NCBI GenBank assembly: GCA_031284445.1
Contig: JAISZW010000185.1
Location: forward strand, 1 to 26,122
Length of the DNA stretch: 26,122 bases
Reading direction: 5' to 3'
Source of the DNA: Candidatus Methanovirga basalitermitum
Lineage (GTDB): Archaea; Methanobacteriota; Methanobacteria; Methanobacteriales; Methanobacteriaceae
Within the stretch, counting starts at the first letter, position 1. Each line of letters opens with the position of its first letter. Shown piece by piece: positions 16,641-25,276 of the stretch. The notes beneath the pieces were generated by a model, which was given only the letters and a program-made list of their open reading frames with translations, had not been told where the DNA came from and did no database searches. Both the position numbers and the translations under genes were made by a program.

Positions 16641-17975
16641 TTATTTTCGTCTACGAATAATAAGTGTACCCATTGATAATAGGATCAATAAGAGTATTCC
16701 TAAAGGGAAACCTGTTTTTAATAGTCCTGAACCAATAGGGTTAGATTTTAATTCTATATTATGATTTAAACTATCAGATTTATTATTTTCAAGAACCAAG
16801 ATCTTTGATAAAGTAGTAGCTGTTTCTATCTGACTATTTTCAAGTTTAAAAGAAGCTTTATTAACACCGTTAGTGATAAATTTAGTTACATTTTCACTTA
16901 CATAATCAGTAGCATTGTCATGACCTTCATGTGCAATATCGACTAAATTACCATTGAAAAACAAATCAAAAACCTCACCTGACGCTACACTAGAAAAAAT
17001 AGAATATAATTCGGCATTTTTGATGTTGTCTGGATTTTCTATCTTGAAAAGTGAATTAGATGATACTTCTCTATTCAACTTGTTATAGTTGGTACTTAAT
17101 AAATCGGCACCATTGTTTATATAAACCTTTTTATTGGTTCCAACACTTTCATTGGTAAGTGTTACAAATACAGTTGGATATAATGCTGCACTAACATCGT
17201 CTTTTTCAATAGCTATGATATTATCTCCTTTATGAACATAACCAGTTATATCGAATATACGAACACCGTATGTTCTATTACCATAAGAACCAAGATTTGA
17301 TTTATCATCAAATCTCTGATATTCACTAACTCGCTGATCATTACAGGTTAATTTTACTGTATTAAAATTATTTCCCCAATTATACGGAACATAAGCGAAA
17401 ACTTTAACAATATTATCATTTGCTAACTTAAAAATGTCAGTTCTACTGTTGGTAGTGGTATTTAGATATGTAATAGGATCTTTAGCATCCATTAAGACAT
17501 GTCCATTTATTGTATATTCATCTGTAATACTATCATCACCAGATGGTGAAAATTCTTTACCTAAATAACCATTATAAGCAACTGAAATATTTTTTACAAC
17601 AGAGCTATTAACATTGTTCATTGATAAGGTTAAGTTGTAGGTAATGTTATATATGTCATTTGTAATGTTTCTAATAGTAGGATCAGTAATATTAAATGGA
17701 GTACTGCTGCTTGTTAATGATACTGATTTTCTTGCAACTTCCACATTATCTGCATACAATATAGCTTCTCCATTATAAGTTCCACCATCACTACTTATTG
17801 TTGTATTAAGTTGATTTTCTGTACCTTGATATACAAAAGAAGTACTACCAGATGTATATTCACCAGTTAATCCATTGATTGTTATACTATCACTAGCAGC
17901 AATACAAAATGTTGTAATAAATATTGCTATAAGACTTAAGATAGCTATGTAGGTATATTTTTTAATAATAATCAC
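16641..17975 (-). CDS. DUF3344-like cell-surface protein
   Basis: This 444-aa exported protein has an N-terminal signal segment (about 6-27, AILSLIAIFITTFCIAA). It ends in a C-terminal membrane anchor (about 418-440) followed by RRRK, so it is tethered outside the cell. The middle resembles the DUF3344 family of methanogen surface proteins. It has FAYVPYNWGN, a C-N-D block with RFDDKSNLGSYGNRTYGVRIFDITGYVHKGDN, and NGADLLSTNYN. There are many N-x-S/T sequons. The start is GTG at 17975. The strong Shine-Dalgarno AGGTGA abuts it with almost no spacer, so a start a few codons further in, perhaps non-canonical, is possible. It is the first gene of the unit with the S-component-like protein and could capture substrate for it. 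The leader upstream is long and structured. Confidence 0.72.
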   Translation of the reverse strand: MIIIKKYTYIAILSLIAIFITTFCIAASDSITINGLTGEYTSGSTSFVYQGTENQLNTTISSDGGTYNGEAILYADNVEVARKSVSLTSSSTPFNITDPTIRNITNDIYNITYNLTLSMNNVNSSVVKNISVAYNGYLGKEFSPSGDDSITDEYTINGHVLMDAKDPITYLNTTTNSRTDIFKLANDNIVKVFAYVPYNWGNNFNTVKLTCNDQRVSEYQRFDDKSNLGSYGNRTYGVRIFDITGYVHKGDNIIAIEKDDVSAALYPTVFVTLTNESVGTNKKVYINNGADLLSTNYNKLNREVSSNSLFKIENPDNIKNAELYSIFSSVASGEVFDLFFNGNLVDIAHEGHDNATDYVSENVTKFITNGVNKASFKLENSQIETATTLSKILVLENNKSDSLNHNIELKSNPIGSGLLKTGFPLGILLLILLSMGTLIIRRRK

Positions 17976-18033
17976 TCACCTTTATTTTTAATTTATATTT
18001 TGCATTTGAATTGCTCAATTTTTATGGAGTTTC

Positions 18034-18081
18034 TTTGAAATTAGATATCCATGCTATTAATTTCAAAAATTAAGAATTTTT
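18034..18081 (-). promoter_or_regulatory. Overlapping leader hairpins, attenuator-like
   Basis: TTTGAAATTA (18034-18043) pairs perfectly with TAATTTCAAA (18058-18067). A second palindrome, AAAAATT-AAG-AATTTTT (18065-18081), shares three bases with it, so the two stems partly exclude each other. They lie between the 19-codon leader ORF and the surface-protein gene, the place expected for an attenuation-type switch. This is inference from sequence only. Confidence 0.4.
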
Positions 18082-18114
18082 AATCTATATTTTCCTAATC
18101 TAATAGATTTAAGA

Positions 18115-18174
18115 TTAAAACTTCAATATAAAAAATTCGATCCCTATACATACTTGACACACCATGGGGTTCAT
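18115..18174 (-). CDS. 19-residue leader peptide candidate
   Basis: The peptide reads MNPMVCQVCIGIEFFILKF. It has a CxxC pair followed by a hydrophobic tail. The strongest ribosome-binding site in the window, AAAGGAGGTGG, lies 8 nt before its ATG. It is far too short for a domain. Either it is a translated leader controlling the downstream surface-protein/S-component operon, or it is a true microprotein, or it is the intact 5' end of a decayed gene. The strength of the Shine-Dalgarno argues that it is translated. Confidence 0.5.
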   Translation of the reverse strand: MNPMVCQVCIGIEFFILKF

Positions 18175-18238
18175 TGTTTTTCCACCTCCTTTGTATATTG
18201 ATTAATTTGTTTTCGTAATGATTAATAAATTAATAGAT

Positions 18239-18269
18239 GTTATTACTAATAGTACAGGGATAGTAATAC
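18239..18269 (-). promoter_or_regulatory. Inverted repeat at the probable promoter of the surface-protein operon
   Basis: GTTATTACTA (18239-18248) and TAGTAATAC (18261-18269) form arms with one unpaired base over a 12-nt centre. On the minus strand a TATA-like element lies just upstream, so the repeat would overlap the transcription start, a typical repressor operator position. The regulator is unknown. Confidence 0.4.
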
Positions 18270-18592
18270 TTATTCTATAAAACTTATTAAACAAAAGAAA
18301 AACAGATGATTATCTAGTTTATATCCTATATAAATGTTGTGTATTAATTTTTACTCTATTGTTAATAATAATTTCTAAGTACTTGTTTAAAAACATGCTT
18401 ATTTTCCCTTGTTTGGTTTAATTATTCATTAAAAAGATAAAATAAGAGATATAAAATGATAAAAAACAGGGAAAACGAATAATTTACTTCAAAGCTGATT
18501 ATCATGAGTTTTAATTAACTTAAACACTTCAAAAACAAAGGATGAGAACTATTTTATTACATATTTAAGATAAAAATGATAATCGTTATCCA

Positions 18593-20026
18593 TCAGTTAT
18601 TTTTTCCTAAAAGCTCTTTTACAATGTATTTATCATCATTATCTAATGTTTTTGTGATAATAATAGCTATTCCATAGATGATTATCCCAATTGGTATAGC
18701 TACCCACATAGAAACACGAATGAAATATAATACAATCGCTAAAATAGTTGTAGATATTGAAATCTTTGCAATATCCATTATTAAAGAATGATTTATTTTA
18801 AAAACAGCTCTTGAAATTAGATAGATATTAAGTAATAGTACAAGTAAACCACTTAACAAGGTTGAGATGGTTGCACCATAGTATGAAAATTCACTTATGA
18901 GTATTAAGTTCAACACGAAATTAAAAGCTCCAGCTATTGCAGTTCTTTTAGTAACACCCATTTCATGATTCGTTGAATTTAGAAGAGAATCAGATATACC
19001 GTTTATAAAAGTAAATACTAAATTCCATATTAGAATCTTGAGAACACTACCAGCCAGGATGTATTCTGATCCACATATTAAAGTTACAATATCGTCTGCA
19101 TAAAAACTTATTCCAACACATATTGGTAGAGCAAGTGCTAGAAGGTATTTTACTGATTTTTCAAAGGTGATTTTTAAGATATTATCTGATTTTTTATATA
19201 GATTAGACATGATAGGGAAAATTGCAGTCGTATACATTGAATATAAGGTTAAAAATACTAATAAAATCCTGTAAGATGCACTATATATTCCTAAAGCATA
19301 GTCTCCTGATATTGCACCTAACATTACCTGATCTGTCATGAAAAAAATAGATGTAAAAATGGATGTTATAGCAAACGGAGTCGCTTTTTTCATCACTTCA
19401 ATCCAAAATTTAAAATCAAATTCAATTTTTATGTTATCTACTAATTTTTTAATGCTTTTAATTGAATATGTGACTGTTACGATTATTGATATTAGATAAG
19501 CTAAAGCAATGTAGAATATTCCAAGGTCTAATTCTACTGTGATTGTTACAAAAGACAGTAATAGTATACTGTTTATGATTGTTGCAAAAGCTTGATATTT
19601 CATTTTATGAAATGCTTGAAATATACCATTAAATAATAAATTCATACTCGTTATAGCTGCTTGAATACCAAAGATTAAAGAAATCAAAACAGTTAAATCA
19701 GAATAATTCCTTAATTTTAGCACGATAAAAACAACAAATATTGTAATTAAAGAGAGAAGGATCTTCAAAAGAATCATATTTCCCAAATATTTACTTGCCT
19801 GTTCCATATTCCGTGAAACATCGCGTACAATGTATATACTCATTCCAAAATCCATAAAAATAGAAGCAATACCCATTGTCGCGATAGCAAAATTGATCAC
19901 ACCCCAATCAGCAACTTCAAGATACCTCATAGTTAAGGTTGTCCAGAAAAATGCCAGTATACTTGTGATGATCTGTGAGATGGTTAAAACACCAGTATTT
20001 TTAAATAGGTCTTTCACTAAATTCAT
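18593..20026 (-). CDS. Wzx-like flippase / polysaccharide biosynthesis membrane protein
   Basis: This 477-aa MOP-superfamily exporter has about 12-14 hydrophobic segments. It opens with LFKNTGVLTISQIITSILAFFWTTLTMRYL and DWGVINFAIA, the classic N terminus of O-antigen/teichoic-type flippases. FFMTDQVMLGAISGDYALGIYSASYRI marks the seventh helix region. Such proteins move lipid-linked glycans across the membrane for surface glycans or, in this lineage, perhaps pseudomurein precursors. AAGGTAT is upstream of the ATG at good distance. The small unknown gene lies 10 nt upstream and gatD just beyond it. No glycosyltransferase is adjacent, so the substrate cannot be read from context. Confidence 0.88.
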   Translation of the reverse strand: MNLVKDLFKNTGVLTISQIITSILAFFWTTLTMRYLEVADWGVINFAIATMGIASIFMDFGMSIYIVRDVSRNMEQASKYLGNMILLKILLSLITIFVVFIVLKLRNYSDLTVLISLIFGIQAAITSMNLLFNGIFQAFHKMKYQAFATIINSILLLSFVTITVELDLGIFYIALAYLISIIVTVTYSIKSIKKLVDNIKIEFDFKFWIEVMKKATPFAITSIFTSIFFMTDQVMLGAISGDYALGIYSASYRILLVFLTLYSMYTTAIFPIMSNLYKKSDNILKITFEKSVKYLLALALPICVGISFYADDIVTLICGSEYILAGSVLKILIWNLVFTFINGISDSLLNSTNHEMGVTKRTAIAGAFNFVLNLILISEFSYYGATISTLLSGLLVLLLNIYLISRAVFKINHSLIMDIAKISISTTILAIVLYFIRVSMWVAIPIGIIIYGIAIIITKTLDNDDKYIVKELLGKNN

Positions 20027-20036
20027 ATAATATACC

Positions 20037-20333
20037 TTAAATGTTTACTTTGAAACTTATCGAATGGTAACTTTGACTGCAACAAGACTCTACTTTTTCA
20101 GTATTGTAGCTATTCTTTCCATATTCATCTAAAAGTGAGGAAAGTTTGGATGTAAGTTGGTCTAATTTGTTTAAATCAAATAGTTTAATATTTCCTAAGA
20201 AAAGATCTTTATTTGAAAGGGAAATGGTTGTTAATTCATTGAATTCATAATTATAATCACTTAAAATGTATTTAATCCTATTTAAAAGCTCTATCTTTAA
20301 AATTCCCTCTTTTATATCTCTTTTTTTAAACAT
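20037..20333 (-). CDS. Small unknown protein between gatD and the flippase gene
   Basis: This 98-aa protein (MFKKRDIKEGILKIELLNRIKY...) is one I do not recognise. It is soluble and mixed alpha/beta, with a leucine-rich helix around SKLSSLLDEYGK and a C-terminal ESCCSQSYHS segment holding adjacent cysteines. The longer frame starts at 20345 (MYSAM...). AAAGG lies directly against that ATG but 11-12 nt before the ATG at 20333, so the shorter start is preferred. It begins right after the gatD stop and ends 10 nt before the flippase start, so it is probably cotranscribed with both. Confidence 0.6.
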   Translation of the reverse strand: MFKKRDIKEGILKIELLNRIKYILSDYNYEFNELTTISLSNKDLFLGNIKLFDLNKLDQLTSKLSSLLDEYGKNSYNTEKVESCCSQSYHSISFKVNI

Positions 20334-20348
20334 AGCAGAATACATCCT

Positions 20349-21659
20349 TTAATTTAGGAAATGTTTTAAAGAAGTTTTATTGTTTAGTTCTCCGACGATG
20401 TTGGTTGCCATGATGTTTTTTACTTCTTCAAGATTTTCACTTTGACCTAAAGCCCATGAAAGTTTAACATAAGCCGTCTCTGGAGTCATATCTTCACAAG
20501 ATATTATACCTGCATTTAATAATTCACGACCAGTACTATAAATGTTCATATTTACTCTTCCATATATACATTGAGAACTCATTGCAATGACCATTCCTTC
20601 TTCAATACCTCGGGTAATAGTCTTTAAAATACAGTTTGGAAGATGTCCTAAACCTGTTCCTTCAATTAAAAGTCCTTTATAATTATTATCAATATATAAG
20701 TTTATAACATCATCAGTAATTCCAGGGAAACTTTTAACAATAGCTACCTTAGGCTCCATACTTGATCTAAGATTTAACTCTCTATCGTTTCTTTTAATAT
20801 AATTATTTGTATTGATAGAACTAATGTGACCATCTTTTAAATTTGCTAATGGTTCATTATTAATACTTCTAAAAGTATCTCTTCTACTTGTATGCATTTT
20901 TCTAACTTTAGTTCCTCTATGAAGAGAACAATAGCTATCATCTAAAGTATCATGCATACAAACTGTAACTTCAGCAATGTCAGAGCTGGCAGCTCCAATA
21001 GAATTCATTAAATTTATGAAACTATCTGAAGAAGGTCTATCAGAACTTTTCTGAGCACCAGTAAAAACGATTGGAACTGGGGTTTCAAGGATGAAACTTA
21101 AAGCAGCTGAACTATAGTGCATAGTATCTGTTCCATGAGCAACCACAACACCATCGACACCAGACTCAATCTCTGATCTAATCGATTTTGCAATGTTAAC
21201 CCAGTATTCGACCTTCATATTCTCACTTAGGATACTATAAATCTCTTTAACATCAATATTTGCCAGATCTAAAAGTTGAGGATATGCTTTAAGAAGGTCA
21301 TTGGCTGACAATGCTGGATGAACAGCTCCTGTTTTATAATCTATTATTGAAGAGACGGTTCCTCCAGTTGAAGCAATCAGAATATCTTTTTTATTTGGAT
21401 CCTTTCCTATATCTATTTTACTATATTCTATTTTAGGAGGCTTTCCTTTTTCAATTAATCTGATTTCGCAACTATCTATCCCAACTCCAATGTTGTAACC
21501 GTTATCTAATTTTAAGACTATATGTTCATCATCACTATTTCCTGATCGGTCTAACAACATCCCCTCATAGTTAACATTTTCTTTAGATGCAGATATTAAA
21601 TCTCCAACAGAAACATTCGCTTTTCTTAAAAAATTAGCTGTTTTTTCTTTATAAACCAT
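20349..21659 (-). CDS. gatD: Glutamyl-tRNA(Gln) amidotransferase subunit D
   Basis: This is the glutaminase subunit of the archaeal GatDE enzyme, which turns Glu-tRNA(Gln) into Gln-tRNA(Gln). The 436-aa protein has a small N-terminal barrel (about 1-75, NVSVGDLI...GYNIGVGIDSCEIRL). An asparaginase-type amidase domain follows, with ASTGGTVSS (97-104, catalytic Thr), VVAHGTDTMHYSSAAL (about 172-187), VFTGAQKSSDRPSSDSFINL and CMHDT. Length and barrel-plus-amidase order distinguish it from plain L-asparaginase. The frame opens at a TTG (21677), but ATG at 21659 has a GTGAT sequence 4-5 nt upstream and gives the usual MVYKEK N terminus. The partner gatE is not in the window. Confidence 0.95.
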   Translation of the reverse strand: MVYKEKTANFLRKANVSVGDLISASKENVNYEGMLLDRSGNSDDEHIVLKLDNGYNIGVGIDSCEIRLIEKGKPPKIEYSKIDIGKDPNKKDILIASTGGTVSSIIDYKTGAVHPALSANDLLKAYPQLLDLANIDVKEIYSILSENMKVEYWVNIAKSIRSEIESGVDGVVVAHGTDTMHYSSAALSFILETPVPIVFTGAQKSSDRPSSDSFINLMNSIGAASSDIAEVTVCMHDTLDDSYCSLHRGTKVRKMHTSRRDTFRSINNEPLANLKDGHISSINTNNYIKRNDRELNLRSSMEPKVAIVKSFPGITDDVINLYIDNNYKGLLIEGTGLGHLPNCILKTITRGIEEGMVIAMSSQCIYGRVNMNIYSTGRELLNAGIISCEDMTPETAYVKLSWALGQSENLEEVKNIMATNIVGELNNKTSLKHFLN

Positions 21660-21790
21660 AATAATCACAATGACCAATAATAATTAAATGACTTCTTTTG
21701 TAAAAGGATATTAAGTTAACTTATTTAGATTATAGTTATCATTCTAACTATATAACACTAATGGTATTGAAATCTTTTAAAAAATAGCTT

Positions 21791-23059
21791 TTATTCTAAT
21801 AATTTTTGAATTTTCATGATTACTTCTTGTCCATTTCCACCGATGAAAATGTTAGTATTTTTATTATCACTATTACTGTCAAATTTTGAAATCAAATCTA
21901 AAGTTTCTTTATTTGAATTAGATAGAATGATTTCTCCTTTGTAATTTAATGTTTTTAATCGGTTTAATGATAAGTCAAAAGAGTTACTCAAACCTTTAAA
22001 TAAAATAATTTTCTTAGGATTATAATTAACAACGGAGTTAAGAATATCTAAACGATGAATTTCTTTGTTTCTTGGAGTTCCAATAAATGCAATATCTAAA
22101 TCTTCAATTTCACTTAGAATGGATTCAGTAGCATGAACATTATCTGTTTTTCCAATGAAAACTTTAGAATTGTTTAAGTTAATAAGTTTTAATCTACCTT
22201 CTACTTCATGAAAATTTTCTAATGATTCTTTAATAGTATCACAACTAACATTTAAATATTCTGATATTGATGATGCAAGTCCTCCATTTAAACGATTAAA
22301 TTTTCCAAATACTTTTAAATTTATATCGGATATATTGTAGTAGAAAATTTCTTTTGCAAGACTTCCAACTTCATTTCTAAGTTTTTCATTAGAGTCAAGA
22401 AAGATAATTTTATTTTTAAAAAATTTTAATAATGAATTTTTATATTGACTAATAGAGCCGTGTACATCTATATGGTCGTCACCAATGTTTGTTAAGCCAA
22501 TAATATCAAAGTTGAAGAAATAATCACTAAAATTTAATGTCATATCACATACTTCTACAATCATTAAATCATATTTGCTTTCTTCAGCTTTTAAAATAAG
22601 ATCACAATATCCAGAAAATCCACCACCTCCATTTCCACCGACTAAGATCTTTTTTCCACTTTCTTCTAATATTTTCTTAAGCATTAAGGCAGTTGTTGTT
22701 TTACCATTTGTTCCAGTAATCCCAATTGTAGGTAAAGATTTATGTTTTGTTAAAATATCTGAGATTAATTTATTTGAATTCTTTAATTTATCAGCTAATT
22801 CACTTTTCCATAATCCAGGACTTATGAGAATTCCATCAGATGATAAAATTTTATCAATATCATTAACACCTAAATTTATGGTTAATTTTCCTGATTTAAT
22901 AGATGTATTATTACTTTTTTTTCCCTCAATATACTTTTTGATATCTGAGATATCAATATTTAAAGATGAATCAGTTCCATAAACATCATATCCATGACTA
23001 ATTAACGATTTAATAGCTTTTTTCCCTTCTACACCTAAACCAACAACAGAAATTTTCAC
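21791..23059 (-). CDS. Mur ligase family protein (pseudomurein-type candidate)
   Basis: This 422-aa ATP-dependent amide ligase is related to MurC/MurD/MurE. Its N-terminal Rossmann-like part (KISVVGLGVEGKKAIKSLISHGYDVYGTDSS) is followed by GILISPGLW, P-loop GITGTNGKTTTALML (about 113-127), and VEVCDMTL. The family segment TNIGDDHIDVHGS, which carries the ATP- and Mg-binding residues, comes next, then a C-terminal domain with HEVEGRLKLI and DNVHATES. Methanobacteriales use such enzymes to build the peptide of pseudomurein, although the exact step cannot be told here. The start is GTG. The second GTG (23059) follows a GTGAT sequence at suitable spacing and gives MKISVVG, whereas 23068 is the longer alternative. 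The flippase nearby fits an envelope role. Confidence 0.83.
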   Translation of the reverse strand: MKISVVGLGVEGKKAIKSLISHGYDVYGTDSSLNIDISDIKKYIEGKKSNNTSIKSGKLTINLGVNDIDKILSSDGILISPGLWKSELADKLKNSNKLISDILTKHKSLPTIGITGTNGKTTTALMLKKILEESGKKILVGGNGGGGFSGYCDLILKAEESKYDLMIVEVCDMTLNFSDYFFNFDIIGLTNIGDDHIDVHGSISQYKNSLLKFFKNKIIFLDSNEKLRNEVGSLAKEIFYYNISDINLKVFGKFNRLNGGLASSISEYLNVSCDTIKESLENFHEVEGRLKLINLNNSKVFIGKTDNVHATESILSEIEDLDIAFIGTPRNKEIHRLDILNSVVNYNPKKIILFKGLSNSFDLSLNRLKTLNYKGEIILSNSNKETLDLISKFDSNSDNKNTNIFIGGNGQEVIMKIQKLLE

Positions 23060-23967
23060 AACTATCACATCATAATATTTAACCCTTTACTTTTAAAACT
23101 ATAAAAATTGGGCAATAAGTATTTCAATCAACAATTATTTCATTCACTCTCCATGAATCAAAAATGCTCCAGCTTTAATATATAATTTTAGCCCCCTATT
23201 TTTTGAAAAAAATTAGAGACTTCAACATCTCATTTTACTTATCTTCCATATTATTCATCTTCCATTATAAAAATACATCTCATTATACTACAAAAATAAA
23301 TTTTACCATTTCTTAACCGTTAAACTTAAATACTATGCTTCATATTATTATTGGTGATAAAAACGACATCATCTATTTTACGAAAAAGAATACGACAATT
23401 ATATTTTGTTAGGGTAGATATTTAAAATTATCTGATTCATATAAAATACTGAAAAGAATCAATGTGCATCGTATGAAATGTTGAAAATGTTTGTAATATA
23501 GTCTTAAAATCATAGGCATGTTATTTTGGATTAGACACTAATTTTGTCCGTGATGATCCTTAAAAACCTTGAAAAACTAGAGGGAATTTCTTTAATAATT
23601 GAAGGATAGTCCCCTGAATGCATACATTTTTACAACTATTTATATCAAATTAACTGAAGATCAAATCTTAAAAGGTATCAAATAGAATTTCAAATAGTTT
23701 ATTTATATTGGATTTAAGGCTTACTGTTGTTGTTAGGAATAATTATTTCTGCAATGCCATGTTATGATTTTAATCCCATTCAGGGTTGCACCTAAAATGA
23801 TTCTAAAAACTTTTTTTGATGAGATCTTGAAAAGAACATGAAAATAAGGAGAATTTATAAGAAAGAATGACATATTAATCTTTGAATAAAGGATTATTAC
23901 AGCTTATAATAAACTATCAAAATATGGAATATTTCAAGTATAAAATCCAAAACTTTAGAAAAGTTTA

Positions 23968-24063
23968 AGAAAATCAAAGATTTTCTAACTTAAGCAAGTT
24001 AAGTTTTGATTCAAATAGTAGTTATTCTAAAAATTTTTTGATCAAACTTTTTCTAAAAGTTTG
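23968..24063. repeat. Dispersed hairpin-chain repeat, copy 3
   Basis: The chain consists of AGAAAATC-AAA-GATTTTCT (23968-23986, perfect 8-bp arms), TAACTT-AAGC-AAGTTA (23986-24001) and CAAACTTTT-TCT-AAAAGTTTG (24043-24063, perfect 9-bp arms). It shares the GAAAATC-NNN-GATTTTC core with 4581-4599 and the 8306 array. Confidence 0.7.
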
Positions 24064-24504
24064 AGTATAAAATCATTCTTTTCATATTCCCAAAAAAAAC
24101 ATATTTCATAAGTAAACAACCTATCCATTATGAGATATTTAGCCATGAAAACCCTATAAACAGATTAAAAAACATTTTTAAAAGAATAAAAAGGCAGTTA
24201 TTAGTATTCAATTTGATGATTGGGAGAATATTATAAACCAATAGGTGAAATTGAAGATTTTTTTAAATTATGTATAAGAAGGTGTTAATTAAAAAGATCC
24301 ATAAGTATACTCTGAAGTCAGCTAAAAAAACGGTGATATTGCATGTATTTTTGGCAGGGTTACTCATATACACTTGGGTAGAACGGAAAATCAGACCTGC
24401 AAAGGCTTGCAGAATCATGAAAAAAATAGAACCTTATGATAATGTTCATCTAATAATAGTTCATATAAACTTAAAAAATATTGATTTTATAATATTAAAT
24501 TATA

Positions 24505-24600
24505 AAATAAAAAAAAATCATAGATTTTCTAATTGAACAATTTCAATATAGGAAAATTTTGTTTTCTAACTTTAAAAAATAAATTTTTTAAAATTAAGAA
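24505..24600. repeat. Dispersed hairpin-family repeat, copy 4
   Basis: This copy is collinear and in direct orientation with 8287-8458. It shares AAAAAATCATAGATT, an ATTGAA/TTCAAT-type module, AGGAAAA..TTTT, and the block CTAACTTTAAAAAATAAA (left copy ATAACTTTAAAAAATAAA). In both places it is followed at once by repeat B, but in opposite orientations. Confidence 0.65.
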
Positions 24601-24627
24601 TATTAATGATTAAAATTTATTATTATT

Positions 24628-24812
24628 GTGTTAGATTTTTAACAAAAATCATGTTTTAAGGTTTTAATCGTGTTGTTTTCTTAAAATACATTCTTATATG
24701 GGAGTTTAAATTAAAATACTTAATATCCAATTTGGATATGATTAAAAAATAAATGGTTAAGCTTTGTTTAATATGTAAAAAATAACTTATAGTAAAATAA
24801 TACTTTTAGGGT
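24628..24812 (+). repeat. Long dispersed repeat B, second arm
   Basis: It is inverted relative to 8493-8699 and aligns over the full length apart from a 25-nt gap. A 28-nt block (24705-24732) is identical in the two copies. It is non-coding, without obvious terminal inverted repeats or target-site duplications. Confidence 0.85.
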
Positions 24813-24889
24813 CATATTTTTTTGAACAAAATCAAAGACCTTAAACACCTTATTTCATTTATTATAACTGTTGTTTATTCTCCCATCAT

Positions 24890-25020
24890 AAAAATACATT
24901 TTTATACTGGGATTTAAATTAAAATACTTGATTTTAAGTTTTAATATATCTAAATAGTGAATTATTAATCCATTGATGAAGATACCAAATGACTTGTAGT
25001 AAAAATTGTTTAAAATAAAA
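24890..25020 (+). repeat. Repeat B, degenerate third copy
   Basis: It is a direct-orientation copy of 24680-24812. It keeps TTTAAATTAAAATACTT and, further on, a CTTGTAGTAAAA sequence matching CTTATAGTAAAA, with more mismatches and small gaps. It sits 80 nt after the full copy, so repeat B is partly tandem here. Confidence 0.6.
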
Positions 25021-25276
25021 TCTAAAATGTTTAATAAGGATTATTTTACATTTAAGCTTTATTGGTTTATATTCATTGATATTATAAATGTGATAGTCTG
25101 TTGTTATTAGAATAAACTCATTAAAAGTTTGTTCAGGTTTTTTCTAAATTTAAATGAGTTATATGGTTTTTTGTTCAAATTTTATGATTAATATTATTTT
25201 GTTTGGAATTTAATGATTATTTCTAATGTATTTTTATGGTGGAAGACTGAATAATGTGGAAGATAAGTAAAATAAG

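Larger units (their letters stand above)
17976..18592. other. Long intergenic and leader region of the surface-protein operon
   Basis: These 617 bases contain, read on the minus strand: a TATA-like TTTTATAGA (about 18275-18285), an inverted repeat (18239-18269), a 19-codon ORF with a near-perfect Shine-Dalgarno (18115-18174), and two overlapping hairpins (18034-18081) before the GTG of the surface-protein gene. Bases 18290-18592, toward the flippase end, show no recognisable feature. Confidence 0.55.
23060..25276. other. 2.2-kb gene-poor, repeat-rich region
   Basis: No gene is supported in this stretch. It holds a diverged piece of repeat B (about 23205-23290), a hairpin chain (23968-24063), another hairpin and AT-rich block (24500-24600), a full copy of repeat B (24628-24812) and a degenerate copy (about 24890-25020). 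An 88-codon open frame at 24270-24536 has no recognisable domain and runs into the repeat. Between 23300 and 23950 there is only AT-rich sequence plus a weak C/D-box-like motif pair (23550-23617). Confidence 0.6.

Noticed and set aside
22575..22982. Open frame on the plus strand inside the Mur ligase gene, and similar antisense frames in pstC, pstA, cofH and gatD neighbours
   Set aside because: These are shadows of well-supported genes on the other strand, without family motifs or ribosome-binding sites.
23760..23800. Single CRISPR-repeat-like sequence (ATTTTAATCCCATTCAGGG)
   Set aside because: It occurs once only, with no second copy or spacer pattern nearby.
24270..24536. 88-codon open frame
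   Set aside because: It has no recognisable domain, is rich in K/I as expected from AT-rich non-coding sequence, runs into a repeat copy, and has no clear Shine-Dalgarno.
8493..24812. A 16-kb composite mobile element bounded by inverted repeats
   Set aside because: The interval carries essential genes (rpl15e, rnp3, gatD, flippase) and no transposase or integrase, so it is not a transposon. Only inversion potential is retained.
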